A DNA stretch of 64,000 bases from Deltaproteobacteria bacterium HGW-Deltaproteobacteria-19 (GTDB lineage: Bacteria > Desulfobacterota > Syntrophia > Syntrophales > PHBD01). Under the pieces are notes generated by a model. The model had not been told where the DNA came from, searched no databases, and saw only the letters and a list, made by a program, of their open reading frames with translations. The number at the start of each line of letters is the position of its first letter. Positions within the stretch are counted from its first letter, which is position 1. The DNA lies in the NCBI GenBank assembly GCA_002841865.1, contig PHBD01000001.1, positions 215,001 through 279,000 on the forward strand, written 5' to 3'. Made by a program: the position numbers and the translations under genes. Shown here in pieces: positions 37,204 through 47,332 of the stretch.

Positions 37204-39657
37204 TCAATGCGTGATCGGCGTCACGGGTTTTCCGCAGGAATTGGATACTGCGTCGTCCCCGTTTTCCCGGCGCAGGCTTCCCGCAAACAGGGGCGCTTCC
37301 GTGGAGGGATCCCCCGCGAAGGCCACCTTGAGAACATCGTCCATATGCTCCACAAAGACAATCTCCAGCGCTTTCAGGACATTGGATGGGACTTCCGCCA
37401 AGTCCTTTTCGTTATCCTTGGGGATGATGACGGTTTTCAGATTGCCCCGATGGGCCGCCAGGAGTTTCTCTTTCAGTCCGCCGATCGGCAGAACCCTTCC
37501 CCGGAGCGTGATTTCTCCGGTCATGGCCAGGTCCCCCCTGATTTTTCTGCGAATGAACGCAGAAGCGATGGAGGTCGCCATGGCGATACCTGCCGAAGGA
37601 CCGTCCTTGGGAATTGCTCCCTCGGGAACGTGAATATGGACATCAATGTCCTTGTAGAAGTTTTCTTCCAGTCCGAATTTTTCCGCCCTTGCCCGCACAT
37701 AGGTAAGGGCCGCCTGAACCGACTCCTGCATGACATCGCCCAGTTTCCCGGTCATGACCATTCGGCCGGTTCCCTTCATAAGGGAGGATTCGATATTGAG
37801 CAGTTCTCCGCCCACTTCCGTCCACGCCAGGCCGATGCAGAGGCCGATTTCGTCCCGTCCCTCAACCTCTCCATGCCTGAATTTGGGCACACCCAGATAT
37901 TTTGAAATCTTTTTCGAAGTGATCTTCAACTGGCTCTTTTTCCCGTTCGTCACGATCTCCCGGACCACCTTCCGGCAAACAGAGGCGATTTCCCGCTCCA
38001 GGTTCCGCACCCCCGCTTCCCGGGTGTACTGGCGGATGATCCCCAGGATGGACCCATCCGTGAAAAGAATGTGCTCTGCTTGGAGCCCGTTGGCCTCCAT
38101 AGCCTTCTTGACAAGGAATTTCCTGGCTATATTCAGTTTTTCCGGTTCCGTGTAGCCGGCGATCCGGATGACCTCCATGCGGTCCTGAAGTGGAGCCGGA
38201 ATGGTCTGCAGAACATTGGCGGTGGTAATGAACATCACATCGGACAGGTCGTAATCCACCTCCAGATAATGATCGTTAAAGTTGCTGTTCTGCTCAGGAT
38301 CAAGAACCTCGAGGAGAGCCGACGAGGGATCACCACGGTAGTCGGAAGAAAGCTTGTCCACTTCATCCAGGCAGAATACAGGGTTGCTGGTACCGGCCTT
38401 CTTCATCAACTGTACGATCTTCCCCGGCAGCGCACCGATATATGTTCGGCGGTGCCCGCGGATCTCCGCCTCGTCCCGTACACCCCCGAGTGAGAAGCGA
38501 ACGAATTTGCGGTTCGTGGCCCTGGCCACGGACTTGGCGATGGATGTCTTCCCTACCCCCGGCGGACCCACGAGGCAGAGAATGGATCCTTTGTTCTTCT
38601 TTACCAGGCTCTGAACCGCCAGGTATTCAAGGATTCGCTCTTTCACCTGCTTGAGCCCGTAGTGGTCTTCCTCGAGTATGTTTTCGGACTCCTTCAGTGA
38701 GTAGGTGTTGTCCGTCTTCTCGAACCAGGGAATATCAATGAGCCAGTCGATGTAATTGCGGACCACCGTTGCTTCCGCCGACATGGGGGCCATCATCTGC
38801 AGTTTCTTGATCTCCTGACGGACTTTCTTTTCCGCCTCCTCTGAAAGCTTCTTTGCTTTCAGCTTCTTCTCCAACTCTTGAATCTCGTTCTTGAAGTCGT
38901 CCTTCTCCCCCATCTCCTTCTGGATGGCCCGCATCTGCTCGTTGAGATAGTAGTCTTTCTGGGTCTTTTCCATCTGTTTCTTGACCCGTTTCTTGATCTT
39001 CTCCTCCACCTGCAGGATCTCGATCTCGCCGATCATCAGCTCATAGACGGACTCCAGCCTCTCGTTGAGGTTTATGATCTCCAGGACGCGTTGCTTTTCC
39101 TCCAGCTTGACATTCAGATGGGAAACGACAATGTCCGACATCTTGGCAGCGTCTTCCATTGCGGAAACGGTGGCAATCATTTCCACGTGAATCTTCTTGC
39201 TGAGCTTTACGTAACTTTCAAAGGCTTCCTTTAAGTTTCTAACCAAAGCCTCCGTTTTAACTGGATCTTCGTCTTCGATGTCTTCCATTTCCCGGACACG
39301 AACCAGGAAGTAGTCCTCATTGGGGAGGTACTCCTCGACGATTCCGCGACTCTTCCCCTCGACCAGCACCTTCACAGTGCCGTCGGGAAGTCGCAGAAGC
39401 TGGATGATGATGCCGATGGTTCCGATCGAATAGATGTCTTCTTCCGCGGGTTCGTCCTTCTGCGCCAGTTTCTGGGCCACCAGGAAGATCCCCTTCTCGT
39501 GTTTCATGGCTGCTTCGAGGGCGGATATCGACTTTTCCCGACCCACAAAAAGAGGTACGATCATATGCGGGAAAACTACTACATCCCGAAGCGGCAGGAG
39601 CGGAATGGAAACGATCCTGGTTTTATCGTTTTCGGCGGTACTGTCAAATATTGCCAC
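37204..39657 (-). CDS. lon: ATP-dependent protease Lon
   Basis: 817-residue cytosolic AAA+ protease. The N-terminal LON substrate domain (about 15-210) and coiled-coil region ([20 protein letters not shown]) lead to the ATPase with Walker [10 protein letters not shown] and Walker [11 protein letters not shown]. The protease domain has the Ser-Lys dyad: Ser in KDGPSAGIA and Lys in [13 protein letters not shown]. It follows clpX by 52 bases at the end of the tig-clpP-clpX-lon run. The two tRNA genes lie immediately downstream under their own promoter. Confidence 0.97.
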   Translation of the reverse strand: MAIFDSTAENDKTRIVSIPLLPLRDVVVFPHMIVPLFVGREKSISALEAAMKHEKGIFLVAQKLAQKDEPAEEDIYSIGTIGIIIQLLRLPDGTVKVLVEGKSRGIVEEYLPNEDYFLVRVREMEDIEDEDPVKTEALVRNLKEAFESYVKLSKKIHVEMIATVSAMEDAAKMSDIVVSHLNVKLEEKQRVLEIINLNERLESVYELMIGEIEILQVEEKIKKRVKKQMEKTQKDYYLNEQMRAIQKEMGEKDDFKNEIQELEKKLKAKKLSEEAEKKVRQEIKKLQMMAPMSAEATVVRNYIDWLIDIPWFEKTDNTYSLKESENILEEDHYGLKQVKERILEYLAVQSLVKKNKGSILCLVGPPGVGKTSIAKSVARATNRKFVRFSLGGVRDEAEIRGHRRTYIGALPGKIVQLMKKAGTSNPVFCLDEVDKLSSDYRGDPSSALLEVLDPEQNSNFNDHYLEVDYDLSDVMFITTANVLQTIPAPLQDRMEVIRIAGYTEPEKLNIARKFLVKKAMEANGLQAEHILFTDGSILGIIRQYTREAGVRNLEREIASVCRKVVREIVTNGKKSQLKITSKKISKYLGVPKFRHGEVEGRDEIGLCIGLAWTEVGGELLNIESSLMKGTGRMVMTGKLGDVMQESVQAALTYVRARAEKFGLEENFYKDIDVHIHVPEGAIPKDGPSAGIAMATSIASAFIRRKIRGDLAMTGEITLRGRVLPIGGLKEKLLAAHRGNLKTVIIPKDNEKDLAEVPSNVLKALEIVFVEHMDDVLKVAFAGDPSTEAPLFAGSLRRENGDDAVSNSCGKPVTPITH

Positions 39658-39709
39658 TGGGTCACCCGTTCCGTTGTACGTTATTTAAGGCATCCGGCGT
39701 CTTTGCCGC

Positions 39710-40972
39710 TCAGGCCGTCTCGGTTTTCTTTTCCATGACGAAGAGCGGCATTTCCTTCCGGAGCACCACTTCATCGCTGATTATGCACTCCTGGATATCG
39801 GTCCGGGAGGGAAGTTCATACATAATGTCCAGCATTGTGTTTTCGAGAATCGCCCGCAACCCCCTGGCGCCGGCTTTCCGGTCCACGGACAGCTTCGCAA
39901 TGGAGCGAAGGGCTCCGTCCGTAACTTTCAGAGTCACATTCTCCATCTCGAAAATTTTCCGGTATTGTTTGATGATGGCGTCTTTTGGCTCCACCAGGAT
40001 CCGCATCATGTCATCCTGGGTCAATTCGTCAAGCGTTGATACAACGGGAAGCCGGCCGATGAATTCGGGAATCATCCCGAATTTCAGGAGATCCTCCGGC
40101 TGAACCTCTGCAAGGAGTTCACTCAGCCGCCGTTCCCGCTTGCTCCTCACCTCGGCACCGAATCCCATGGAAGTGGCCCCGATGCGCTTGGCGATGATGT
40201 CTTCAAGCCCGTTGAAGGCCCCACCGCAAATGAACAGGATGTTCGTTGTGTCCACCTGGATGAATTCCTGCTGGGGATGCTTCCGTCCCCCCTTCGGCGG
40301 AATGTTTGCCAGAGTTCCCTCAATGATCTTCAGCAGTGCCTGCTGGACACCCTCCCCCGACACATCCCGGGTAATCGAAGGATTTCCGGATTTCTTGGCA
40401 ATCTTGTCAATCTCGTCGATGTAAACGATTCCCCGGGATGCCCGCTCCACGTCATAATCGGCATTCTGCAGGAGGCTGAGGATAATGTTTTCGACATCCT
40501 CTCCCACATACCCCGCCTCGGTGAGAGTCGTGGCATCGGCGATGGTGAACGGAACGTTCAGGATCTTTGCCAGGGTCTTGGCAAGCAGCGTCTTGCCGGA
40601 CCCCGTGGGCCCGATGAGCAGGATGTTGCTCTTCTGGATTTCAACACCGTCCAGGCTGACATTCGAGGAGAGCCGGCGGTAGTGGTTGTAGACTGCCACG
40701 GAGAGCACCTTCTTCGGTTTTTCCTGGCCGATCACATACTGATCCAGAAAAGATTTCAGTTCCCTGGGCTCCGGGATGGACTGGCGAGGTTCGTCGAGAA
40801 GGGGTGCATCGGTTTCCTCTTCCACGATGCACCGGCAGAGTTCGATGCATTCGTCACAAATGTAGGCTGTGGGCCCGGCGACGAGCTTGCGAACCTCGTT
40901 CTGGCTTTTGCCACAGAACGAACAGTAAAGCATTCCCGGCCCGCCGTGCACATCCCGTCCTTTTCGTACCAT
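39710..40972 (-). CDS. clpX: ClpX ATPase, unfoldase of ClpXP
   Basis: 420 residues. The N-terminal zinc-binding domain has [11 protein letters not shown] and [10 protein letters not shown]; the AAA+ core has Walker [14 protein letters not shown], Walker B VYIDEIDK and the pore segment in the YVGEDVE region. The IGF-type ClpP-docking loop is replaced here by a sequence near [12 protein letters not shown] that keeps GF. AGGAGAG precedes the ATG at 40972. It is 65 bases after clpP. Confidence 0.97.
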   Translation of the reverse strand: MVRKGRDVHGGPGMLYCSFCGKSQNEVRKLVAGPTAYICDECIELCRCIVEEETDAPLLDEPRQSIPEPRELKSFLDQYVIGQEKPKKVLSVAVYNHYRRLSSNVSLDGVEIQKSNILLIGPTGSGKTLLAKTLAKILNVPFTIADATTLTEAGYVGEDVENIILSLLQNADYDVERASRGIVYIDEIDKIAKKSGNPSITRDVSGEGVQQALLKIIEGTLANIPPKGGRKHPQQEFIQVDTTNILFICGGAFNGLEDIIAKRIGATSMGFGAEVRSKRERRLSELLAEVQPEDLLKFGMIPEFIGRLPVVSTLDELTQDDMMRILVEPKDAIIKQYRKIFEMENVTLKVTDGALRSIAKLSVDRKAGARGLRAILENTMLDIMYELPSRTDIQECIISDEVVLRKEMPLFVMEKKTETA

Positions 40973-41037
40973 GTCACTCTCCTGTTCGCTTCACCCGCTG
41001 TTTCCCGACCCATCCGGTCCGGATCCGTGAACGGACG

Positions 41038-41637
41038 TTACTTGTTATCCTTCACAGGCCTCTTCTCGAGTACCTCATCAATGATGCCGTATTCCCTGGC
41101 CTGCTGGCTCTCCAAATAATAATCCCGCTCCGTGTCCGCCTGCACCTTGGACAGGGGTTGTCCGGTCAGTTCGGACAGGATTGCATTCAATCGATCCTTC
41201 AGGCGCAGGATTTCTCTTGCCTGAATATCGATATCCGTCGCCTGCCCCTGAAATCCGCCAAGGGGCTGATGGATCAGGATCCGTGAATGTGGAAGGGCGA
41301 AACGCTTCCCCTTTTCCCCCGCGGCAAGCAGGAGGGCCCCCATGCTTGCTGCCTGTCCCATGCAAAAGGTATGGACCGGACAGCGAACGTATCTCATCGT
41401 GTCGTAAATGGCGAGCCCCGAACTGACATGGCCACCCGGAGTGTTCAGGTAAAAGAAGATTTCCCTGTCCGGGTCCTCCGACTCCAGATAGAGGAACTGG
41501 GCAATGATGAGATTCGAAACGTGATCGTCGATCGGCGTTCCCAAAAAAACGATCCGATCTTTCAGCAGGCGGGAATAGATATCGAAGGCCCGCTCTCCCC
41601 GACCGTCCTGTTCCACGACCATGGGAATCAGAGGCAT
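41038..41637 (-). CDS. clpP: ClpP protease subunit
   Basis: 199-residue serine peptidase forming the double heptamer used by ClpX. The triad is Ser in [11 protein letters not shown], His in [10 protein letters not shown] and Asp in [10 protein letters not shown]. Its ATG overlaps the tig stop (TGATG), so it is translated together with trigger factor. Length and N-terminal [19 protein letters not shown] are standard. Confidence 0.97.
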   Translation of the reverse strand: MPLIPMVVEQDGRGERAFDIYSRLLKDRIVFLGTPIDDHVSNLIIAQFLYLESEDPDREIFFYLNTPGGHVSSGLAIYDTMRYVRCPVHTFCMGQAASMGALLLAAGEKGKRFALPHSRILIHQPLGGFQGQATDIDIQAREILRLKDRLNAILSELTGQPLSKVQADTERDYYLESQQAREYGIIDEVLEKRPVKDNK

Positions 41638-42965
41638 CAGGCAACCTCCCCGGCGTCGGCAGGTGCAGCTACAGGCGTGATCTTCCCGCGCTCGATGATG
41701 AACTCGAACACCTTTTCGTTCCGCAACTCCAGGCGGATATCTTCGACCCGCTCTTCCTCTTCGAGTTGCTGCTTCAGCGTCTCGACTGGCATTCCCCTCT
41801 TCTCGGCCAATTCGCGGATTCTCGCCTCGACTTCCTCATCCCCGACGTCAATCGTTTCAAGCTGGGCTATTTTCTTCAGTAGCAGAATCGATTTCACAAC
41901 CTTCTTCGCCTCTTCGCGCATCCGTTCAAGCTGCGAGAAGGCCTGCCTGGCGGCCTGCTCCTTGGCCATCCCCTTCGCCATCAGGGAACGCTGCAGATCG
42001 CCCATCATGAGGATCACCTGGCGATCCTGGAAAGATGGTGGAATTTCAAAATCATGAGCCGTTACCAGTTTGTCCAGAATCTGGTCCCGCAGGGCGGCCC
42101 GGGAGCGCGCTTCAGCTTCCCCCCCAAGGGATTTCCGGAGATCAGCGCGGAATTCTTCCATGTTTTCGAACTTATCAAAGTTCTTGACAAAATCTTCGTT
42201 TACCTCGGGAAGCTTTTTTTCACGGATGTCCCGGATCTTCACCTTGAAGATCGCTTCCTTCCCGGCCATTTCCGGGGCTCCGTACTCCGCAGGAAACGTG
42301 ATGGGGAATTCTTTCTCCTCTTCCTTGGACATCCCGATGAGCTGGTCCTCGAACCCCGGGATGAACCGGCCGGATCCCACTTCCAGGAAGTATCCGTCCG
42401 CCTTCATTTCGTCCCGGGCCACACCGTCCAGGGATCCCTCGAAGTCGAGTGTGACGAAATCACCATGGGCAATCGCTCTCTCGCTGCTGAGTTCCCCCAA
42501 TGTGGCGAACATTTCCCGGATCTGTTCGATCCGCCGGTCGATGTCCTCGTCCAGAACGGAGACTTCCTGCCTCTCCAGTTCCATCCCGACATAATCTTTC
42601 GGTTCGACCAACGGTTCCACTTCCACGGTCGCGGTGAAGGAAAAGCTCTTGTCAGGCTCGATCCCTTTCTGGTCGATGACTGGCTGAGCCACGGCCTGAA
42701 TATCATGAGCCTGAAGGGCATCCCAATAATGCCGATTTACCAGGTTGGTTACAGCTTCTTCTTCCGCCTGACCCTTATAATATACTTCCAGAACCTTCCT
42801 CGGCACTTTTCCCTGCCGGAAGCCCTTGACATGTGCCTTTTTCCCAACCTGGCGATAGGCTGTCTCCAGTTCCTTTTTTACGTCCTCCCAGGGAATGTCA
42901 AAAGACAGCTTCTTCTGGACTGGACTGATCTCTTCAATCTGAACCGCTGTTGTCGTCTCCGTCAC
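41637..42965 (-). CDS. tig: Trigger factor chaperone
   Basis: 442 residues, ribosome-bound folding helper. The N-terminal ribosome-binding domain has [13 protein letters not shown]. The FKBP-type prolyl isomerase domain (about 150-245) has [15 protein letters not shown] and [16 protein letters not shown], followed by the long helical C-terminal arms. The start is GTG at 42965, with AGGAGA 8 bases upstream; the ATG at 43019 would add 18 unrelated residues. First gene of tig-clpP-clpX-lon, with two tandem promoter matches upstream. Confidence 0.95.
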   Translation of the reverse strand: MTETTTAVQIEEISPVQKKLSFDIPWEDVKKELETAYRQVGKKAHVKGFRQGKVPRKVLEVYYKGQAEEEAVTNLVNRHYWDALQAHDIQAVAQPVIDQKGIEPDKSFSFTATVEVEPLVEPKDYVGMELERQEVSVLDEDIDRRIEQIREMFATLGELSSERAIAHGDFVTLDFEGSLDGVARDEMKADGYFLEVGSGRFIPGFEDQLIGMSKEEEKEFPITFPAEYGAPEMAGKEAIFKVKIRDIREKKLPEVNEDFVKNFDKFENMEEFRADLRKSLGGEAEARSRAALRDQILDKLVTAHDFEIPPSFQDRQVILMMGDLQRSLMAKGMAKEQAARQAFSQLERMREEAKKVVKSILLLKKIAQLETIDVGDEEVEARIRELAEKRGMPVETLKQQLEEEERVEDIRLELRNEKVFEFIIERGKITPVAAPADAGEVA

Positions 42966-43101
42966 GATAAGTCTCCTGAACTGGGATAACGGCTGATGGA
43001 GAAAGGGGGTCGGGAACAAACCCGGGAATGGCCATGCGGGAAAAATGGAAAGTGAACCCTGATCGCGTCACCCGATGGATCCTGAATCCTCCAGTCGTGG
43101 T

Positions 43102-43155
43102 ATGATAATCATCCTACAGGGGTGCGTCAATAGTGAAAAGTACCCGTGCTGTCAA
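43102..43155 (-). promoter_or_regulatory. Two tandem sigma70-type promoters of the tig-clp-lon operon
   Basis: On the minus strand, TTGACG (43130-43125) and TATCAT (43107-43102) are 17 bases apart. A second pair further upstream, TTGACA (43155-43150) and TATTGA (43132-43127), also has 17 bases. The rest of 42966-43281 holds no gene I can support. Confidence 0.65.
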
Positions 43156-43281
43156 GCAAAACCTAACCCATGGCAGGGAAAAGGTATTTCTGCGGAAAGT
43201 GGCATCATCGGCGTATACGGTCTGCCGAAACCCCGACCGGGAATAACGATGCAGGGAATGCATGCGCTCCGATTTTTTTGA

Positions 43282-43368
43282 TGGTGCGAAAGGAGGGATT
43301 TGAACCCTCAAGGGCTCTCGCCCGCTGGATCCTAAGTCCAGTGCGTCTGCCAGTTCCGCCACTCTCGC
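43282..43368 (-). tRNA. tRNA-Leu (TAG)
   Basis: 87 bases with long variable arm and encoded CCA. Acceptor GCGAGAG pairs with CTTTCGC; stem CTGGA/TCCAG around CTTAGGA gives anticodon TAG. Confidence 0.96.
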
Positions 43369-43386
43369 AATATGAAAGAGTTTTTT

Positions 43387-43415
43387 CTTATACGCAGAAT
43401 CCTGCCGTTTGTCAA
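43387..43415 (-). promoter_or_regulatory. Promoter of tRNA-Leu
   Basis: TTGACA (43415-43410) and TATAAG (43392-43387) on the minus strand with a 17-base spacer, 18 bases before the tRNA. Confidence 0.8.
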
Positions 43416-43756
43416 CGAAGGGTCCTGAGAAGGGCCCTGCGACCGTCATGCCTAAGCGGTCGGGTTCCCTTCCGGATCCTTCGGCATTGGATGGATTCGT
43501 TCAGGGGAATGATTTAACAGGCGCGGCGCACGATATGCCAGACCGTCCGGGCGGTCAAGTCAAAATGTGCCGACATTTCATGCTCCGACTACATCAGGCC
43601 GACCAGAGAAACAGAACACCGTTTCAGCCGGTCAAGGCAGTCTCTCCCCGTCGCACAGGCGATACCGCATTGCCGTCATTCAGTTCACCATGTTAAAAGG
43701 TATTAGCTATTGAGCGACTGAGGCATACAGAGGTTCGAAATCAGGGAGGCTTGTGG
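43416..43756. other. Intergenic region before the flavodoxin-like gene
   Basis: About 340 bases. I see no ORF with family features and no RNA. A GGGAGG ribosome site lies at the right end, 7 bases before the next ATG. Confidence 0.5.
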
Positions 43757-44458
43757 ATGAATCCTTTGGATCGGACGAAACTGTTTTTCGGCTCTTCCCT
43801 CCTCGTCGCCTTCGTCCTTTTCCTCGTTTCGGCGCTTCCCTCCCAAGCCCTGGAAATGGCGAACAGAGACAAGCAATCCTCTCCTTGCCCGTCATCGGCA
43901 AAGATCCTCATCGGGTACTACAGCAAGTACGGGAGCACCCGCCAGTATGCCCTCTGGCTTCGCGAGCGCATTCCCTCCGATCTCGCAGAGTTGAGCCATG
44001 ACGAGCCGGACCTCTCCCGCTATGACCTGGTGGTCATTGGCAGCTACGTTCGGATGGGGAAGATCGCCGCATCTTCCTTCTTAAAGAAAAATTGGCCGCT
44101 TCTCCGGGAGAGAGAAATCATTCTTTTCACTGTTTCAGGAACGCCTCCCGATCATCCGGCCCTTGCAGAATCCTACAAAAGAAGCATTCCTTCCGAAATA
44201 AGAAGCAGAATGATCCATCACGCCCTGCCCGGCCGACTCATCCAGAAGGATTTGAGCCTGTTCGACAAAATCCTGCTTTACTTCGGCAGAACCTTTGAAA
44301 AGGACGAAGCCATTCGCAAGACCATGCTGGAGGATTACGACTATGTACGCCGCGAGAATGTGCTACCCCTGATTTCCGACATCCAGAAAATCATGCAGTC
44401 AAGATGCGACCGGAATCGTATGGAATCCATTGTTAATCCGAGCAGTACAGATCCTTGA
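43757..44458 (+). CDS. Exported flavodoxin-like protein
   Basis: 233 residues. An N-terminal hydrophobic stretch (FFGSSLLVAFVLFLVSALP) looks like a signal peptide or anchor. The body is flavodoxin-like: KILIGYYSKYGSTRQYALWL is the FMN phosphate loop, followed by YDLVVIGSYVRMGKI. Similar domains are found in HemG-type protoporphyrinogen oxidases and membrane-linked flavodoxins. An exported flavodoxin is unusual because FMN proteins normally act in the cytosol; an N-in anchor is possible. ATG 43757 is preferred over an in-frame TTG at 43751 from ribosome-site spacing. Confidence 0.75.
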   Translation: MNPLDRTKLFFGSSLLVAFVLFLVSALPSQALEMANRDKQSSPCPSSAKILIGYYSKYGSTRQYALWLRERIPSDLAELSHDEPDLSRYDLVVIGSYVRMGKIAASSFLKKNWPLLREREIILFTVSGTPPDHPALAESYKRSIPSEIRSRMIHHALPGRLIQKDLSLFDKILLYFGRTFEKDEAIRKTMLEDYDYVRRENVLPLISDIQKIMQSRCDRNRMESIVNPSSTDP

Positions 44459-44779
44459 GGCAACGCTTCACAAACACCGTTTCTCCTTATTCATCCCCAA
44501 AACAATCGAACGGGTGATTCTATACAATCCAATGTTATTAAGTATCTGCAGGTCGATTCTATCCGATTCGAAACACCGGAAGGACAATCAGCCGGTTGAC
44601 TTATCGCCTTCATTTCAGTAGGGTTCGGACTTGATTTTCGCCTTTTGCACATCACTGGTGGAATGTTGTGGCGCTGGTTTCAATAAAGATGATACTTCGA
44701 ACAGGCCTCGCAATCAGGAAGCGGGGTCTGAACTCCACTCGGAATAAATCTGTGTTTCGCTGTTTGATCAGGTGAACGG
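44459..44779. other. Intergenic region, nothing recognised
   Basis: About 320 A/T-richer bases between the flavodoxin-like and HD-GYP genes. No RNA, terminator or supported ORF is visible. Confidence 0.5.
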
Positions 44780-46423
44780 ATGTCGTATATAAAATCTGTG
44801 GCTGGGAATAAATCCAGAAAGATCTTCCTTATTTTTTTTATTCTTTCTTCCCTTGTTCCCATCTTCTTCATGATTTACATGACCTATGAATATATCCTTC
44901 CCCAAACCAGCACGAAAGATATCGAGGATATCAAGCAAACGATCATTTTCGGCCTTCTGGTGATGCTCCCGCTGCCGCTGGTCAGTTTTCTGCTCATGTC
45001 TCGCTGGATCGGCTCGCTGGAGACCGTTACAAGCGAAATCCAGGCAAGATCGGCAGAAGTTGCGGAAGGCAGGGTTGCCTTCTCATCCCAAGGTATCGAC
45101 GTTCATAATAAGGTACCGGAAGAAATCCTGGTCCGGGAAGAGAATCCGAATCGGGATAACGAAATCCGGGTCTTGATCGACTCCTTCAATTCCGTTTTCC
45201 AGACAGCGGCGGACCAGATTGCGGAGCGCCAGCGCCTGCGGGAACTGCTGGCCAAATTGATCGCCATCGCCTCGGATCTTACGTCGGAATTGGACTTCGA
45301 CCGCCTGTTCCCTCTCATCGTCGGCGAAGTTACCGCCGTGATGGGTGCGGAGCGAACCAGCCTTTATGTGATCGACTGGGAACGTCACGAGATATGGACA
45401 AAAGTCGCTGAAGGCATCCCGTCGATCCGTCTTCCTTTCGGCAAGGGGATCAGCGGCCGCGTTGCCGAGACCGGCGAGACCATCAATGCCCCCGACGCCT
45501 GGGAACATCCCTCATTTGACCGCACATTCGATGAAAAAAACCACTTCCGGACGCGATCAGTCCTCTGTGTGCCGATCAAGGGGCGGATGGGGGAGAGGAT
45601 CGGCGTTCTTCAGGTCATCAACAAACTGGATCGAAAGCAATATTTCGATCTGGAAGATGAGGTCTTTATGAACGCCTTGGGCTCCCAGGTAGGGATCGCA
45701 CTGGAAAACTCCCTGCTGGTGGAAGAGGTCCGGCTCTCCTTCACAAGCTTTGTTGTCACCATGTCCGCCATTGTAGACGCCCGCCACCCCCTCACGGCCG
45801 GCCACTCGGAACGGGTCACCGAATACTCTCTCCTGATCGCGTCAGATTTGAAGCGCGTCTCCATCGATCGGGAAGCCCTGCGCTACGCCGCCATGCTTCA
45901 CGACATCGGCAAGATCGGGGTGAGCGACGCCGTCCTGCTGAAAAATGGCCCCTATACCGATGAGGAACGGGGCGAGATGAACAGACATCCGGTCATGACG
46001 CGGACCATCCTGGAAAAATTCAGGTTTCCCAAGGCTCTCTCGCGAGTGCCTGTCATTGCCTGCTACCACCATGAAAAAATGAACGGCCAGGGCTATCCCG
46101 ACGGGCTGCAGGGAACGCAGATCCCGATGGAATCGAGGATCATTGCCGTCGCGGATGTCTTTGACGCCTTGACCTCAAAACGGGATTACCCAAAGTACGA
46201 CGAAGACACCCTGCTGACCTCGGACCCGCTGCCATTGGAAAAGGTGATTTCGATTCTCAACGATGGGGCCGGAAAACAATTTGATCCTGTCGTCGTGGAG
46301 AGTTTCCTGCATTGCCTTCCCAAGGCGTTGACGATGTACCGGGGGGCCCATTTCGAACCCTCGTATGTCGATTCATTCCTGAAAAGCCGGGAGTATACGG
46401 CATCACCGGCCACGATTCACTGA
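44780..46423 (+). CDS. Membrane GAF / HD-GYP phosphodiesterase
   Basis: 547 residues. Two N-terminal transmembrane helices (about 14-36 and 52-70) bracket a very short external loop. A HAMP-like/coiled linker leads to a GAF domain (about 170-310: GAERTSLYVIDWE, VLCVPIKGRMGERIGVLQVIN) and an HD-GYP domain (about 325-500) with AGHSERV, HDIGKIGVSD and HHEKMNGQGYPDGL. HD-GYP enzymes degrade cyclic di-GMP, linking it to the PilZ protein found 6 kb downstream. The signal sensed by GAF is unknown. Apparently a single-gene transcript. Confidence 0.9.
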   Translation: MSYIKSVAGNKSRKIFLIFFILSSLVPIFFMIYMTYEYILPQTSTKDIEDIKQTIIFGLLVMLPLPLVSFLLMSRWIGSLETVTSEIQARSAEVAEGRVAFSSQGIDVHNKVPEEILVREENPNRDNEIRVLIDSFNSVFQTAADQIAERQRLRELLAKLIAIASDLTSELDFDRLFPLIVGEVTAVMGAERTSLYVIDWERHEIWTKVAEGIPSIRLPFGKGISGRVAETGETINAPDAWEHPSFDRTFDEKNHFRTRSVLCVPIKGRMGERIGVLQVINKLDRKQYFDLEDEVFMNALGSQVGIALENSLLVEEVRLSFTSFVVTMSAIVDARHPLTAGHSERVTEYSLLIASDLKRVSIDREALRYAAMLHDIGKIGVSDAVLLKNGPYTDEERGEMNRHPVMTRTILEKFRFPKALSRVPVIACYHHEKMNGQGYPDGLQGTQIPMESRIIAVADVFDALTSKRDYPKYDEDTLLTSDPLPLEKVISILNDGAGKQFDPVVVESFLHCLPKALTMYRGAHFEPSYVDSFLKSREYTASPATIH

Positions 46424-47085
46424 CCCCGGTCACCGGGAATGGATCCACCGACCCGGGTTCCGCACCCCTACTGTGCCGTCTTCTCTGCATTTTCGAGCTG
46501 TTCCATAGCCGGTCTTCAAAATAACCTCCCGTTGGCCCGGCTATGTCGTCAGGTATTGTAACACCCCGCCTTTGGCATTGCCCCCGCCAGCCTCCTGACT
46601 CTTCCCGGATCACCTCGACGCTTCCAGGTCTCCGGACACCTGGCCGCCAAAATTGAAAGCCAGTAAATTACCGACCAGCGGCAGATCTGCGACAGGCCAC
46701 TGACGGGCAGCATGGGATCTGTCCGTGCCGAAGTTCCCCTCCGGAACGACTTAACGGAATCGAAACACTCCCTTCAGGAACGTTCTTGCGGCAGTATGCG
46801 GAAAAACGTCGAGTCGTCATATGGACCTTCCGCTGTCTTTCTCTGCGTTCTCTATTTGAACATACTGGTGGAAACAGACAATTTTGCAACGGAGTCCTCG
46901 CGAGCCGGACCGGTGCCTCATAATTAATATACTATTTCAAATAGTTATGACTCACTGTTGGAACGGAACAGCACGTGAGAATGGGAAAGTCGAATGCATT
47001 TCCTCGCTCTCGTGCGTCGGAAATGTTCCCTTTTCGTTGTGTGTTTAACTGTTACATTCTCTTGTTATTTCATAATCTTATAATT
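46424..47085. other. Long intergenic region with a palindrome, upstream of amt
   Basis: About 660 bases without a supported gene. It contains a perfect 15-base inverted repeat, ACTATTT-C-AAATAGT, at 46931-46945, about 155 bases before the sigma54-type promoter, a distance suited to an enhancer-binding site. Short ORFs here have no family features. Confidence 0.45.
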
Positions 47086-47103
47086 CTGGCACATCTCTGG
47101 CTA
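47086..47103 (+). promoter_or_regulatory. Sigma54-type promoter of amt/glnK (first pair)
   Basis: TGGCAC (47087-47092) and TGGC (47098-47101) place GG and GC exactly 10 bases apart, as sigma54 requires; the -12 reads TGGC instead of TTGC. Transcription would start near 47113. Confidence 0.6.
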
Positions 47104-47166
47104 CGAAACGGACAGGAATCACCGCCGCTGTTCGGCTGATTCAACATCTTTGCACGAGGAGGAAAT

Positions 47167-47271
47167 ATGATGAAGACGCATTTTGATTACAGGGAAATCG
47201 GATCATCCGTTTTCCGACATGGAGGAGTTGTCGTTTCATTTTGTGCGCTTTTCCCTGGGTCTGACCGATGA
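47167..47271 (+). CDS. Short ORF upstream of amt
   Basis: 34 codons (MMKTHFDYREIGSSVF...), preceded by a strong GAGGAGGA site 6 bases from the ATG. It lies between the sigma54-type promoter and amt, ending 61 bases before the amt ATG. It may be a leader peptide or the residue of a larger gene whose N-terminus survived. I do not recognise it. Confidence 0.4.
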   Translation: MMKTHFDYREIGSSVFRHGGVVVSFCALFPGSDR

Positions 47272-47332
47272 TCAAATCATCACAGGAAATGTTCTTAAAT
47301 CTGAAGAAGGCAACATCAACTGGAGGTATTCC

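Noticed and set aside
46668-46889. Short minus-strand ORF in the long intergenic region before amt
   Set aside because: No motif or ribosome site.
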